A DNA stretch of 39,762 bases from Gammaproteobacteria bacterium. GTDB taxonomy: Bacteria > Pseudomonadota > Gammaproteobacteria > SZUA-229. A program made the position numbers and the translations under genes. The notes under the pieces are model-generated. The model saw only the letters and a list, made by a program, of their open reading frames with translations. It ran no database searches and was not told the origin of the DNA. The stretch lies in assembly GCA_026196545.1 (NCBI GenBank), contig JAPHSZ010000022.1, positions 1 through 39,762 on the forward strand, given 5' to 3'. Of the stretch, positions 25,947 through 35,049 are shown piece after piece (positions within the stretch are counted from its first letter, which is position 1; each line of letters opens with the position of its first letter).

Positions 25947-27042
25947 TTACAAACCGCTCTTTAAGCTAGCTTCGATAAATTGGTCTAAATCGCCGTCGAG
26001 TACCGCCTGGGTATTGCCGGTTTCAACATTGGTGCGAAGGTCTTTGATTCTTGACTGGTCGAGCACGTAGGAGCGTATCTGGCTGCCCCAGCCGATATCT
26101 GATTTGGTTTCTTCCAGTGCCTGCTGGTCGGCATTGCGTTTCTGTATTTCCAGCTCATACAGTTTTGCTTTCAGCTGTTTCATCGCCGCGGCCTTGTTCT
26201 TGTGCTGCGAGCGGTCATTCTGGCACTGTACCACGACACCGGTCGGGTTATGAGTGATACGCACCGCCGACTCGGTTTTGTTGACGTGCTGGCCACCGGC
26301 ACCGCTGGCGCGGTAAACATCGATACGCAGATCCGCCGGGTTAATATCAATTTCAATATCATCATCAATTTCAGGGGAGACGAACACCGAGGCAAATGAA
26401 GTGTGGCGACGGTTGCCCGAATCGAACGGTGATTTTCTCACTAAACGGTGCACACCGGTTTCGGTACGCAGACGGCCAAAAACATAATCGCCTTCAAAAT
26501 GGATGGTTGCACTTTTAATGCCGGCGACATCACCCGGCGAGGCTTCCATCAACTCAGTTTTGAAACCGTGGGCCTCACCCCAACGCAGATACATGCGCAG
26601 GATCATCTCGGCCCAATCCTGGGCTTCGGTGCCACCGGAACCAGACTGAATATCGAGGAAGGCATTGCAGGCGTCCATTTCGCCGGAGAACATGCGGCGG
26701 AATTCCAGCTCTTCGACCTGTTTAACAAACTGCTCAAGGTCTTCACTAACGGCTTGTGCGCTTTCCTCGTCATTTTCTTCGAGGGCCATGTCCAGCAGGT
26801 CGCTGGCATCGTCGAGGCCGGTATTTAATTCTTCCAGGGTGACAACAATTTTTTCCAGACGCGCTCGGTCCTGGCCTAATTGCTGGGCGCGCTCGGGATC
26901 GTTCCAGACATCAGGCTGCTCCAGCTCACGAACAACTTCTTCGAGCTGTTCTTTGCGCTGATCGAAGTCAAAGGTACCCCCTAAGCGACTCTGAGCGCTG
27001 CTTGAGGTCATTGATTAGATTGGATATGTAATTGACTTCCAT
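25947..27042 (-). CDS. prfB: Peptide chain release factor 2 (programmed +1 frameshift)
   Basis: RF2 ends translation at UAA and UGA. The reading frame is split: 24 codons from ATG 27042 ([19 protein letters not shown], then LRGYL) end at an in-frame TGA (26970-26968). The slip site is CTT TGA C (26973-26967) with the internal Shine-Dalgarno AGGGGG (26982-26977) three bases before it, as in E. coli. After the +1 shift the frame continues [12 protein letters not shown] to the stop at 25947, giving 364 residues. The specificity motif SPF (in [12 protein letters not shown]) and the catalytic GGQ (in [12 protein letters not shown]) are present. Low RF2 favours the shift, giving autoregulation. A frame starting at 27011 in the +1 register is not the real N-terminus. 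Confidence 0.97.
26967..26982 (-). promoter_or_regulatory. RF2 frameshift signal
   Basis: AGGGGG, three bases, CTT TGA C. The internal Shine-Dalgarno pairs with the ribosome and pushes the P-site tRNA from CUU to UUU when UGA is read slowly. The arrangement matches the conserved prfB signal base for base apart from the TAT codon, which is TAC here. Confidence 0.95.
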
Positions 27043-27128
27043 CGTATATTTGCGCGGCCTGAACCAGTAAATTTGAAGCCGCAAATCTTACCCTATGAGC
27101 GCACCGATTGCAGCCCTGATACGGGGGT

Positions 27129-27824
27129 TTAGCTCACCTGTTTGGGCTTGCTGGCGACATTATCGCGCAAATAGACCGGAATCGCTTCGGCCGCAGCTAC
27201 AGCCCCACCGTTTTCGTAAACACCGATAGCCAGCCTTGCAACCGACTCTGCGCTTGGGAAACATTCATCCAGTGATATAATGCAACGATCAGGCAGTGCC
27301 GGTTTCATAACATCACCATAGCTGCCCCAGCCAGTGCCAGCGGCCACCCACTCACCTGCTTCCGGGATCGGCGCTTTTTCTGGCGCGACTACGATCTCCT
27401 CGCCCTGCAAAACAACCTGACCGTCATCATACCGGCGATACGCACCCCAGTAAACTTCCCTCATACGCGCATCAATCGCAGCCAGCACCTGGGACTCGCC
27501 TGTTTGTTGCATGGCAACACTGGCAATCGCCGCCAGTGATGACACCGGCACCACCGGAATTGAGTGTGCAAAGGCAATGCCCTGCACGACACCAGCGGCA
27601 ACGCGCACGCCCATGAACGAACCGGGACCACGAGCAAAAGCCATGACATCAATATCGCTAGCCTTTAACCCAGCATCCTGCAACAGGCTTTCGATCATGC
27701 CGAGGATCAAATGCGTGTGCTCACGCGGTGCCACTTTATAGTGGTGTTTGATTTCTCCATCAATCGACAGTGCCGCTGAACAGGCTTCGGTTGAGGTATC
27801 AAGCGCCAGCAGTTTCACACTCAT
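27129..27824 (-). CDS. tsaB: tRNA t6A biosynthesis protein TsaB
   Basis: TsaB (YeaZ) partners with TsaD and TsaE to make threonylcarbamoyladenosine at position 37 of ANN-decoding tRNAs. I chose ATG 27824 (231 residues, MSVKLLALDTSTEACSAAL), preceded by GGAGG; the frame extends upstream into yoaA. The actin-like ATPase fold shows LALDTSTEACSAAL, FARGPGSFMGVRV, and EHTHLILGMIESLL. It overlaps yoaA by 26 bases, the same neighbour as in E. coli. Confidence 0.95.
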   Translation of the reverse strand: MSVKLLALDTSTEACSAALSIDGEIKHHYKVAPREHTHLILGMIESLLQDAGLKASDIDVMAFARGPGSFMGVRVAAGVVQGIAFAHSIPVVPVSSLAAIASVAMQQTGESQVLAAIDARMREVYWGAYRRYDDGQVVLQGEEIVVAPEKAPIPEAGEWVAAGTGWGSYGDVMKPALPDRCIISLDECFPSAESVARLAIGVYENGGAVAAAEAIPVYLRDNVASKPKQVS

Positions 27825-29754
27825 CCTGCGCCTCCGGTTTTTTTGCTTCGAAGAATTTTTCCACATCGCTTATTTGCGTTGTTGTCGGCATCGGTGGCAG
27901 GCCATTTTTAAATACCCTGCCATAGGCCTTGGTGCTTAATCGGGGGTCACCAATAACCACCACACCGTGGTCATTCACATCGCGGATCAAACGCCCTACA
28001 CCCTGATTCAACGCAATCACCGCCCGAGGTATCTGGTATTCCATAAATGGCTGGCCGCCATTATTTTTGATTGCATCAATACGCGCCTGCATCACCGGGT
28101 CGCCGGGTGAGGCAAACGGCAGCTTGTCGATAACCACACAGGACAGGGCACGGCCGCGTACATCGACACCTTCCCAGAAACTGGAAGTGCCGAGCAGGAT
28201 GGCATCACCCTTTTTTCGAAAACGTGCAAGCAGCTGATGCTTGGGCAAATCGCCCTGAATTAAAATTGGGTAATCGAGTTTGTCCTGCAAAAAATCTTTT
28301 GCCTCATTCATCGCCCGATAACTGGTGAACAATAAAAAGGCACCGCCGTGGCAAGCCATCAAAACGGGCAGCACTTTTTCGAGCAATTTATGCGTATAGG
28401 AATAATCAGAAGGCTCCGGCAGATCTTCCGGTAAATACAGCAAACTCTGCTGAGGATAATCAAACGGACTCAACCAGCTGCCACTTTCAAAGGCTTCCAG
28501 CCCCAGTGCGTCAGAAAAATGGTTAAACTTTTTATTGACCTGTAGAGTTGCCGAAGTAAAAATCCAGGCGGCGGAAAAATTATTAGTGTATTTTCTAAAC
28601 AGGCTGGATACTTCAATCGGTGTTGAATGCAGCATAAAACTTTTGCTATAGGTTTCATACCAGAGAATAGCATTGGCCGCATCAGCAAGTTCATTATCAT
28701 TTTTAAACAGCTCGGCACGCTGACTCAGTATCAAACAGCGTTGATAACACTGGTCGAGGGCACGGCTACGCTCTGAAGCCAGTTCTAGTATGGCTGACAG
28801 ATCTGACAGTGCTGTAATTAATGCAGCCAGGCAGTTCACCAGCGCCGGTTTATATTTAATCGCCGCCCAGGCCTGCTTCACACCGGAATCGCCCAATGCA
28901 ATACGAACATCCTGCGTGGCCTTTTCCAGCTGATCGGCGCACTCGCGTATCTCGGTCATGTCTGGAGCATCATTTACCTGCTCGGCGATTGAATCCCTGG
29001 CCAGTAAAATTAATTGCCGACTCGACAAAGTATCACCAAAATAGCGTGAAGCGGTTTCATGCAACTGGTGCGCTTCATCAATGACAAAAGCGTCCGCACC
29101 CGGCAGCAGTTCTGCAAAACCTTCTTCTTTTAGCGTCATATCCGCGAGTAAAAGATGGTGGTTGATCACCAGCAGTTCGGCCTCCTGGGCTTTTTTTCGC
29201 GCCTTGACAATAAAGCAGTCGTTCCAGTGATCGCATTCAGTGCCGATGCAGTTATCGGCTGTCGATGTCACCATCGGCCAGACGTAGGCATCTTCCTGTA
29301 TTGAACTCAGCTCGGAAATATCACCGGCGACGGTGGTGCCCGCCCATCGGCCAATTTCTGTCAACTGGCTTTGGGTAATTTTGTTCATAAAACCAAGATG
29401 CGGAGCAATTTGCAAACGGTGCAGGCAAAGATAATTTGCGCGGCCTTTGAGCAGGGCTGTTTTAATTGGTACATCCAGTGCTTTTAATACTCTTGGAATA
29501 TCCGTACGGAACAGCTGATCCTGAAGGTGTTTGGTGCCAGTAGAAATGATTACTTTCTTGCCGGAATTTATTGCCGGCACCAGATAGGCAAAGGTTTTGC
29601 CAATGCCGGTGCCCGCTTCGGCAACCAGTACGGTATTATTCTGGATAGCGGCTTCAATCGCATCACTCAGTGCGAGCTGGCTTTGCCTTACTTTATAACC
29701 CTCAACGTGAGAACTAAAAACTCCTTGCTCACCAAGAAATTCAGAGGCTTTCAT
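27799..29754 (-). CDS. yoaA: DinG/XPD-family ATP-dependent helicase YoaA
   Basis: This superfamily 2 helicase has 651 residues and an Fe-S cluster; E. coli YoaA works with HolC in repair of replication forks. Walker A is EAGTGIGKT (46-54), the Walker B box is VIDEAH, and motif VI is QGVGRLIRD. The Fe-S cysteines are in NYLCLHR and CIGTECDHWNDC. Size and adjacency to tsaB favour YoaA over DinG. Its ATG shares one base with the stop of the upstream lipoprotein gene. Confidence 0.93.
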   Translation of the reverse strand: MKASEFLGEQGVFSSHVEGYKVRQSQLALSDAIEAAIQNNTVLVAEAGTGIGKTFAYLVPAINSGKKVIISTGTKHLQDQLFRTDIPRVLKALDVPIKTALLKGRANYLCLHRLQIAPHLGFMNKITQSQLTEIGRWAGTTVAGDISELSSIQEDAYVWPMVTSTADNCIGTECDHWNDCFIVKARKKAQEAELLVINHHLLLADMTLKEEGFAELLPGADAFVIDEAHQLHETASRYFGDTLSSRQLILLARDSIAEQVNDAPDMTEIRECADQLEKATQDVRIALGDSGVKQAWAAIKYKPALVNCLAALITALSDLSAILELASERSRALDQCYQRCLILSQRAELFKNDNELADAANAILWYETYSKSFMLHSTPIEVSSLFRKYTNNFSAAWIFTSATLQVNKKFNHFSDALGLEAFESGSWLSPFDYPQQSLLYLPEDLPEPSDYSYTHKLLEKVLPVLMACHGGAFLLFTSYRAMNEAKDFLQDKLDYPILIQGDLPKHQLLARFRKKGDAILLGTSSFWEGVDVRGRALSCVVIDKLPFASPGDPVMQARIDAIKNNGGQPFMEYQIPRAVIALNQGVGRLIRDVNDHGVVVIGDPRLSTKAYGRVFKNGLPPMPTTTQISDVEKFFEAKKPEAQDECETAGA

Positions 29755-30242
29755 TAATCATTACCCAGCTTTTTAAGCATCTTCCTGGCCCGCTGCACAA
29801 TACCGGCATCATTGAGCAACTCACCGGCTTTTTGAATAAAACGCCAGTTCAAAATCCTGAGATTGGTGTTGTCGCGTGAATAACTGTTGCTGCGCTGCGC
29901 CAGCTGGTGTGAACGCTTTGCATCCCCCCTCTCCAGCGCCATCCACGCAAGACGGCTCCAGGCCTGGGCAAATTTGGGCTCAATACGCACCAGTCGCTCC
30001 AGCTTATCACCTGCCTGTTCAAAATTAGCTTCAGCCATCAGGTCATCTGCCTGTTTCAGCAGCAAACCCACCGCATGATTTGAAGAGACCATGCGTTTTT
30101 CACTGGCCGACAGGCGCCAGGCCGACAATTCTTCTGTTTCCCGTACCAATCTGGAATCAGGCTGCTTTTCTTCAATGATCGAGCACGAGGCCAGTAACAG
30201 AACAACTGGAAAGAGAAAATAGAATTGAACCCTGGTCAACAT
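29754..30242 (-). CDS. TPR-containing lipoprotein, probable PBP1b activator (LpoP-like)
   Basis: The protein has 162 residues and a lipobox LLASC with Cys at 20. After a linker, TPR-like helices run from about 60 to 160 (ADDLMAEANFEQAGDKLERLVRIEPKF, split around GD). In Pseudomonas the PBP1b activator LpoP is also a small TPR lipoprotein encoded next to ponB/mrcB. Here the ATG shares a base with the mrcB stop (TAATG), which strongly suggests coupling. I infer the same function: reaching from the outer membrane to stimulate PBP1b. Similarity to LpoP itself was not tested. Confidence 0.8.
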   Translation of the reverse strand: MLTRVQFYFLFPVVLLLASCSIIEEKQPDSRLVRETEELSAWRLSASEKRMVSSNHAVGLLLKQADDLMAEANFEQAGDKLERLVRIEPKFAQAWSRLAWMALERGDAKRSHQLAQRSNSYSRDNTNLRILNWRFIQKAGELLNDAGIVQRARKMLKKLGND

Positions 30243-32557
30243 TAATCACCAAATAATCGTCGGAACCAGCCGAATGTAGAACCTTCTGTGCACTCGGCTT
30301 CTTCTTTAGGCTCAGAGCCCTCAATAAAAGGCAATTCTATCGCATTTTCACAGTCCTGCCCCGAAAGAAGCCCTGATTTTGCATCAACCCACTGCATCGT
30401 AATATTATCCGGCATCAAAAGCTCGAAGGATTTTGATGAAATCGAACTCATCAAGTTTGACCATACCTTCAGGGCACCGGATGCACCCGTTAATCCAGTA
30501 CTGCGGTTATCATCATACCCCACCCATACCACAGCAACCGCATCCCCGGAGAAACCTGCAAACCAGCTGTCTCTCAGTTCATCAGAGGTGCCGGTCTTGC
30601 CTGCAACTTTGATATCAAGATCACTGGCCAGCCGCTTAGCTGTACCCTGTTTAGCGATACCGAGCATACTGTGGTTGATCAGTGCCACCACATCAGGATT
30701 AACTTCACGTTTGACATCAACAGAATATCGCTTCAGGGGGTGACCATCTTTATCGAGTACGGCAATCACGCTTCTCAATGGGCTATGAAAACCACTGGCG
30801 GCAAAGGTCTGGTAAATTGATGCGACATCAAAAGGTGACATGTTCACCGCACCCAGAGTCATTGATGGGTATGGCGGCAGGCGCTTATTAATACCCAGCT
30901 GGTCAATTGACTTGCTAATCTCAGCAAGCCCGACATCAAGACCTATCCTTGCAGCAGGAATATTATAGGACTTGAGCAGCGCTTCGTATAACAAAACCTT
31001 GCCGTGGTACTTATGATCATAATTCTCAGGTTCCCACATTTTCTTATCGTCACCCATCACTCGCAAACGAGTATCATCAACGATGCTTGCCAGTGTATAT
31101 TTATTGCTTTGCTTGAGTGCCGATAAATAAATTGCCGGCTTGATCAGCGAACCAATATGACGCTGTATATCCAACGCCCTATTAAAGCCCGGATAGTCCG
31201 GCTGCCGATCACCCACCATCGCCAGTACTTCGCCATTATTCGGTGAGATAACGATTGCCGCTGTTTGCAATTCATTGCTGGTGGATAACCGAGGCATCAC
31301 AGACAAAATAGATTTTTCTGTTTGATGCTGAACGTATGGATCAAAGCTGGTAAATATACGCAGACCTTCAGACTTGAGGTCTTTGGAATTATAGGTTTCT
31401 TTCAGCTGCCGTTTAACAAGATCAAGATAAGCTGGATAACGATCACGTTTAACATGTCTTGTTATTTTGATGGCTTTATTTTTTGAATTGACAAGCTGCT
31501 CATTGCTGATCAACTGATTATCAAAAATAACTGTGAGCACCAGATCCCTTCTTTCCCTGGCACGATCTGGATTCCTCACAGGGTTATAATAAGAAGCGCC
31601 CTTGACCATGCCCACCAGCAACGACATCTCGTCGAGTGACAACTGATGTAACGGTTTGGCAAAATAATACAAACTGGCCAGGCCAAAGCCATGTATCGCA
31701 CGCTCCTGATCCTGGCCTAAATAAATTTCATTTAAATATGTTTCCAGGATTTTCTGTTTGCTGTAGTGCAACTCCAGCAACATGGCCATCAGAGCCTCAT
31801 TGGCTTTGCGCCAAAGGTTTTGCCTGGGTGTTAAGAATAAGTTTTTAACCAGTTGCTGGGTAATCGTACTACCGCCCTGCACAGTTCGGCCCGCTTTAAT
31901 ATTTGCAACAAATGCCCTGGCTATAGACCTGATATCCACACCTGGATGATCATAAAACCGGTGATCTTCAACCAAAATGAGCATGGCAATTAATTTTTCT
32001 GGCACATCTTCAAGACGAACCAGTTCCCTGTCTTCACCATGTGCAGGAAAGATACCGGTCAAATACGCAGGATCCAGCCTGACCAATGCGAGTGATTCGC
32101 CATCAGACAAATTACTGAGGGAAGTTACCTTATTATCCGAGATCCTGACACGAATCATCTGACCTGGCTCAGCTCCATCCCAGTATTCAAAGCCACGAGT
32201 TGAAATATCAAAATAATCGCCAGAAACTCGAAACTGTCCTGGTTCCAGTGACGAATTTTTTTCATTTGAATAATTTAAGGTATCGAGCTCAAGCATCAGC
32301 TGAGACGCAGTTAAAGTCATTCCCTGATAAATTTCTAACGGCCGTGCATAAACCCGAGCTGGCAATTGCCAGATTCTGCCTTCAAATTTACTAATTATTT
32401 TTACATCCAGATAGACAAGATAAACCACACTGACGATTAGCAGTAGCGGAATAAGCTTTAAATACTTTCGCCTGGATTTAGTATGAGACCGTTTGTGACG
32501 CTTATGGCCTGTAGCAGGCTTACGACTGCCTGATCTGGTCTTTTTCTTTTTCGACAT
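30242..32557 (-). CDS. mrcB: Penicillin-binding protein 1b
   Basis: This bifunctional class A PBP has 771 residues and polymerises and crosslinks peptidoglycan. A very basic cytoplasmic start (KKKKTRSGSRK) precedes the membrane helix (about 33-50). A UB2H domain at about 67-150 is the docking site for lipoprotein activators. The glycosyltransferase has catalytic E197 in VEDHRFYDHPG and QGGSTITQQLVKN (227-239). The transpeptidase has S470-K473 (SLIK), SYN (530-532) and KTG (654-656). It heads the mrcB-lipoprotein-yoaA-tsaB chain. Confidence 0.97.
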   Translation of the reverse strand: MSKKKKTRSGSRKPATGHKRHKRSHTKSRRKYLKLIPLLLIVSVVYLVYLDVKIISKFEGRIWQLPARVYARPLEIYQGMTLTASQLMLELDTLNYSNEKNSSLEPGQFRVSGDYFDISTRGFEYWDGAEPGQMIRVRISDNKVTSLSNLSDGESLALVRLDPAYLTGIFPAHGEDRELVRLEDVPEKLIAMLILVEDHRFYDHPGVDIRSIARAFVANIKAGRTVQGGSTITQQLVKNLFLTPRQNLWRKANEALMAMLLELHYSKQKILETYLNEIYLGQDQERAIHGFGLASLYYFAKPLHQLSLDEMSLLVGMVKGASYYNPVRNPDRARERRDLVLTVIFDNQLISNEQLVNSKNKAIKITRHVKRDRYPAYLDLVKRQLKETYNSKDLKSEGLRIFTSFDPYVQHQTEKSILSVMPRLSTSNELQTAAIVISPNNGEVLAMVGDRQPDYPGFNRALDIQRHIGSLIKPAIYLSALKQSNKYTLASIVDDTRLRVMGDDKKMWEPENYDHKYHGKVLLYEALLKSYNIPAARIGLDVGLAEISKSIDQLGINKRLPPYPSMTLGAVNMSPFDVASIYQTFAASGFHSPLRSVIAVLDKDGHPLKRYSVDVKREVNPDVVALINHSMLGIAKQGTAKRLASDLDIKVAGKTGTSDELRDSWFAGFSGDAVAVVWVGYDDNRSTGLTGASGALKVWSNLMSSISSKSFELLMPDNITMQWVDAKSGLLSGQDCENAIELPFIEGSEPKEEAECTEGSTFGWFRRLFGD

Positions 32558-32593
32558 GAAAAAAGGTCATATAAGACTGATTAAGGTAACCAG

Positions 32594-32599
32594 ATTATA
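32594..32599 (-). promoter_or_regulatory. Possible -10 box for mrcB
   Basis: TATAAT occurs on the minus strand 37 bases before the mrcB ATG. No acceptable -35 hexamer stands at the right distance, so this is weak evidence for a promoter. Confidence 0.3.
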
Positions 32600-32628
32600 C
32601 AACCTTTACTTAATAACCACCCGATAAT

Positions 32629-33558
32629 TTAACGGCAGGTAGAAAGGAAACGAGCTGACTTGCCCTTACACGGATCAGATTCAAATTTCGTTTCCTTCGC
32701 TTTCTTTTTCATTTCCTCAGCCTGCTTTTTAAGCAACGCCTGCTTTCTTCGTTTTTCTTCTTCCTTTGCTTTTGCCTCTGCCTGCTGCTGTTTCTTAGCT
32801 TCAAGCTCAGCCTGTTTAGCCGCATCTGCTTCCTGCTGTTTTGTCTTTTGCTGCTCCAGCTCTTTCTCTTTATTTAGCGCCTGCTTCTTTTCGAGCACCT
32901 GCTTTTTCTTTTCAGCTTCAGCCTTTGCCCTGGCTTCTGCTTTCTGCTTTTGTTCTTCTAGTAATTTTTCCTGCTGCTTTTCTTTTGCCTTACGTTGCTC
33001 ATCAGCTTTACGGCTTTTGGCGAGCGATTTTTGCTTCATCTCTCTGACTACTACGGCCTCTCTTTCAGCCTCAAGTGAACCGACAAATGTTGCCTTATTT
33101 AACCAGTCCAGTGACTTATCATAGTTCTTTTTAACACCAACTCCATAGGCATACATTTTACCAAGGTAATACATTGCCTGAGGATTGCCATCATTTGCCT
33201 TAGCTCTTAAGGCAGCAAATTTTTTCTTACTCTCACCTTTTAAACCATTCTTCTTGATATCCCAGTATAATAATTTAAAACCGGCTGTTTCATGTCCCTG
33301 GGCTGCTGCTTTTTTAATCCAGATTTCAGCCTGCTTCTGGTCTTTTTTTACACCAAAGCCTGTTTCGTACATTTCACCAACTTTAAATTCAGCCTCAGCA
33401 TTCCCCTTTTTTGCCAGCTTCATCTGAAAATCAAACAAACCATCTGCATAAGCAGACAATGAACACAGCATAAAAATACAGGACAGTACAAATAAACCTG
33501 CATTTTTAACCCGGTTTATTTGTCGCTTCGAACTATTTTTATAATGAGCTAATAACAT
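32629..33558 (-). CDS. Secreted Sel1-repeat protein with long charged coiled coil
   Basis: From ATG 33558 the protein has 309 residues (GTG 33564 adds two); AGG lies five bases upstream. A signal peptide ends around CSLSAYA. Two Sel1-like repeats follow (NAEAEFKVGEMYETGFGVKK and NPQAMYYLGKMYAYGVGVKK), then about 120 residues made almost only of Lys, Glu, Ala, Gln and Arg, a long helix or coiled coil. The C-terminus is SDPCKGKSARFLSTC, with two cysteines that could pair in the periplasm. The plan recalls TolA-like spacers but there is no membrane anchor or TolA C-terminal domain. Function is unknown. Confidence 0.8.
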   Translation of the reverse strand: MLLAHYKNSSKRQINRVKNAGLFVLSCIFMLCSLSAYADGLFDFQMKLAKKGNAEAEFKVGEMYETGFGVKKDQKQAEIWIKKAAAQGHETAGFKLLYWDIKKNGLKGESKKKFAALRAKANDGNPQAMYYLGKMYAYGVGVKKNYDKSLDWLNKATFVGSLEAEREAVVVREMKQKSLAKSRKADEQRKAKEKQQEKLLEEQKQKAEARAKAEAEKKKQVLEKKQALNKEKELEQQKTKQQEADAAKQAELEAKKQQQAEAKAKEEEKRRKQALLKKQAEEMKKKAKETKFESDPCKGKSARFLSTCR

Positions 33559-33612
33559 AAGCACCTAATCCGAACAGGAATGACTAATTTTTTACACATT
33601 TATTTAGCATCT

Positions 33613-33640
33613 TATATCATGCGTCCCTGCTTATGATATA
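33613..33640. repeat. Inverted repeat, operator-like
   Basis: TATATCAT (33613-33620) and ATGATATA (33633-33640) form a perfect eight-base inverted repeat around 12 bases. A minus-strand TATAAT (33648-33643) lies just upstream of it, so the palindrome would cover the transcription start of the Sel1 gene. It could bind a dimeric regulator. A terminator for the porin gene is less likely, since no T run follows. Confidence 0.5.
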
Positions 33641-33655
33641 GATTATAACTAACTT

Positions 33656-34915
33656 CTAGAATATAACATCCAGTGCAATGCTGGTTACGCCAACTTTTTC
33701 CATTGGTGGCATATTGGTAAAGCTGGTATCAAATAAACCAAAGTTCATACCGAAATTATCAGTTAGTTCACTAGGGTCCTGCTCAACATCCACAACACTG
33801 TGCTCAATCTTGAGTGCCGCACTATCATTAATCTCATAACGCAGACCATAGGTTACTGATGTCTGTATCGCTACCGGGAAATTCATCAAACTATTACCAG
33901 TACCACCACATATAAGTGGATTAGGGGTAGCGCAAGTTACAGCCCAGTCTCCAGAAGCATCTGTTTCCATTGAAGCCTTGCCATCAATTGACGCGAAAGT
34001 AATATGCGGCAGCCATTTGCCAAAGCGGTAACCCAACGTAGTGTACCAGGCGTCCTGATCACCAAAAGGCCGAGAAAGCGTTTCATTAGTCAAACGTTTC
34101 TGCCATTCTGCATACATCACAACATTTGCCATATCCAGATTAAAACCCGCTGAATTAACTTCACACTTACCTTCCCCGGTTAAATCAACATTGACTGATG
34201 CTATTGGAAATGGTGGTGGTGCTAATTGTGCCTGAGATGAAAAACCACCTTGTAGCTTCACATCACAACTAAAGCTACTGGCATGAGCAGTGTATCCTTT
34301 GCCTGAATATTTAATATCAATACCACGAATTCTCTCAGCCTCGAAAAATGCAGCACCACCGGTATTAGGAATATCTTCCCTGTTTGAACCAAAATAAGGC
34401 TGGAATGAAAGCACACCAGGTCCTACTGGGAATTGCAGTAGGAATTCAATACCATTTACAGTATTAAGCGGATTATTTAAATAATACACTTCAACAGGAG
34501 GACGGATCCAGGGATAAGCATAACCCACCTCTACATAGTCATTTACCAGATAAACCGGTTGCTTAATTTTACCCGCATGGATACTCAACCAGTCATTGGC
34601 TTCATAATCCACATAAGCCCACTCGACAATGGCATCAAAATTTCCGTTAACACCTGTCCCCAGAATCTGAGAGACTACAGACATATTTTCTGCTATGTCT
34701 GACGATATCTGCAAACCAAAACGGGTATCTGTCTCAAAACTGGCATCTTCGATCACACCACGATCACCCAGACTACCAATATAACGATTTTTATTTTCAT
34801 CATCGTGCCATGAAGCGCCCGCAGTCAAAAAACCATCAAACTGGATTGCTGAGACCGATGAAGCAGCCATTGTTGTTGCCATTGCACCGGCAAGAACAGT
34901 TATCTTTTTAAACAT
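33656..34915 (-). CDS. Outer-membrane porin-like beta-barrel protein
   Basis: The protein has 419 residues with a signal peptide (cleavage probably after SSVSA, residue 23). The mature part alternates short hydrophobic and polar strands rich in aromatic residues and Gly, and ends VTSIALDVIF, the terminal aromatic residue being the barrel assembly signal. It is a predicted porin of the proteobacterial porin-like group; substrate unknown. Four cysteines (C217, C251, C328, C336) are unusual for a porin and could form two loop disulfides. AGAGGA lies about eight bases before the ATG, with a promoter candidate upstream. Confidence 0.85.
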   Translation of the reverse strand: MFKKITVLAGAMATTMAASSVSAIQFDGFLTAGASWHDDENKNRYIGSLGDRGVIEDASFETDTRFGLQISSDIAENMSVVSQILGTGVNGNFDAIVEWAYVDYEANDWLSIHAGKIKQPVYLVNDYVEVGYAYPWIRPPVEVYYLNNPLNTVNGIEFLLQFPVGPGVLSFQPYFGSNREDIPNTGGAAFFEAERIRGIDIKYSGKGYTAHASSFSCDVKLQGGFSSQAQLAPPPFPIASVNVDLTGEGKCEVNSAGFNLDMANVVMYAEWQKRLTNETLSRPFGDQDAWYTTLGYRFGKWLPHITFASIDGKASMETDASGDWAVTCATPNPLICGGTGNSLMNFPVAIQTSVTYGLRYEINDSAALKIEHSVVDVEQDPSELTDNFGMNFGLFDTSFTNMPPMEKVGVTSIALDVIF

Positions 34916-34947
34916 TTGCTTATCCTCTATTTTTGTTCATTGTTTAT

Positions 34948-34975
34948 AAAATAGACCAAAAACCATCTTTGGCAA
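34948..34975 (-). promoter_or_regulatory. Promoter candidate for the porin gene
   Basis: On the minus strand TTGCCA (34975-34970) is 16 bases from TATTTT (34953-34948), about 33 bases before the ATG. The -35 differs from consensus at one base. A strong Shine-Dalgarno AGAGGA follows at 34928-34923, which fits a highly expressed outer-membrane protein. Confidence 0.5.
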
Positions 34976-35049
34976 GCAATTAAACTCGATTGTTTAAATT
35001 CAACAAATGAAATTGATATAATTTGCTGATTAATAAAGATTTACCACCA

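Noticed and set aside
25947..27011. prfB starting at 27011 in a single frame
   Set aside because: Its first residues do not match RF2, while the zero frame upstream does and meets the frameshift signal.
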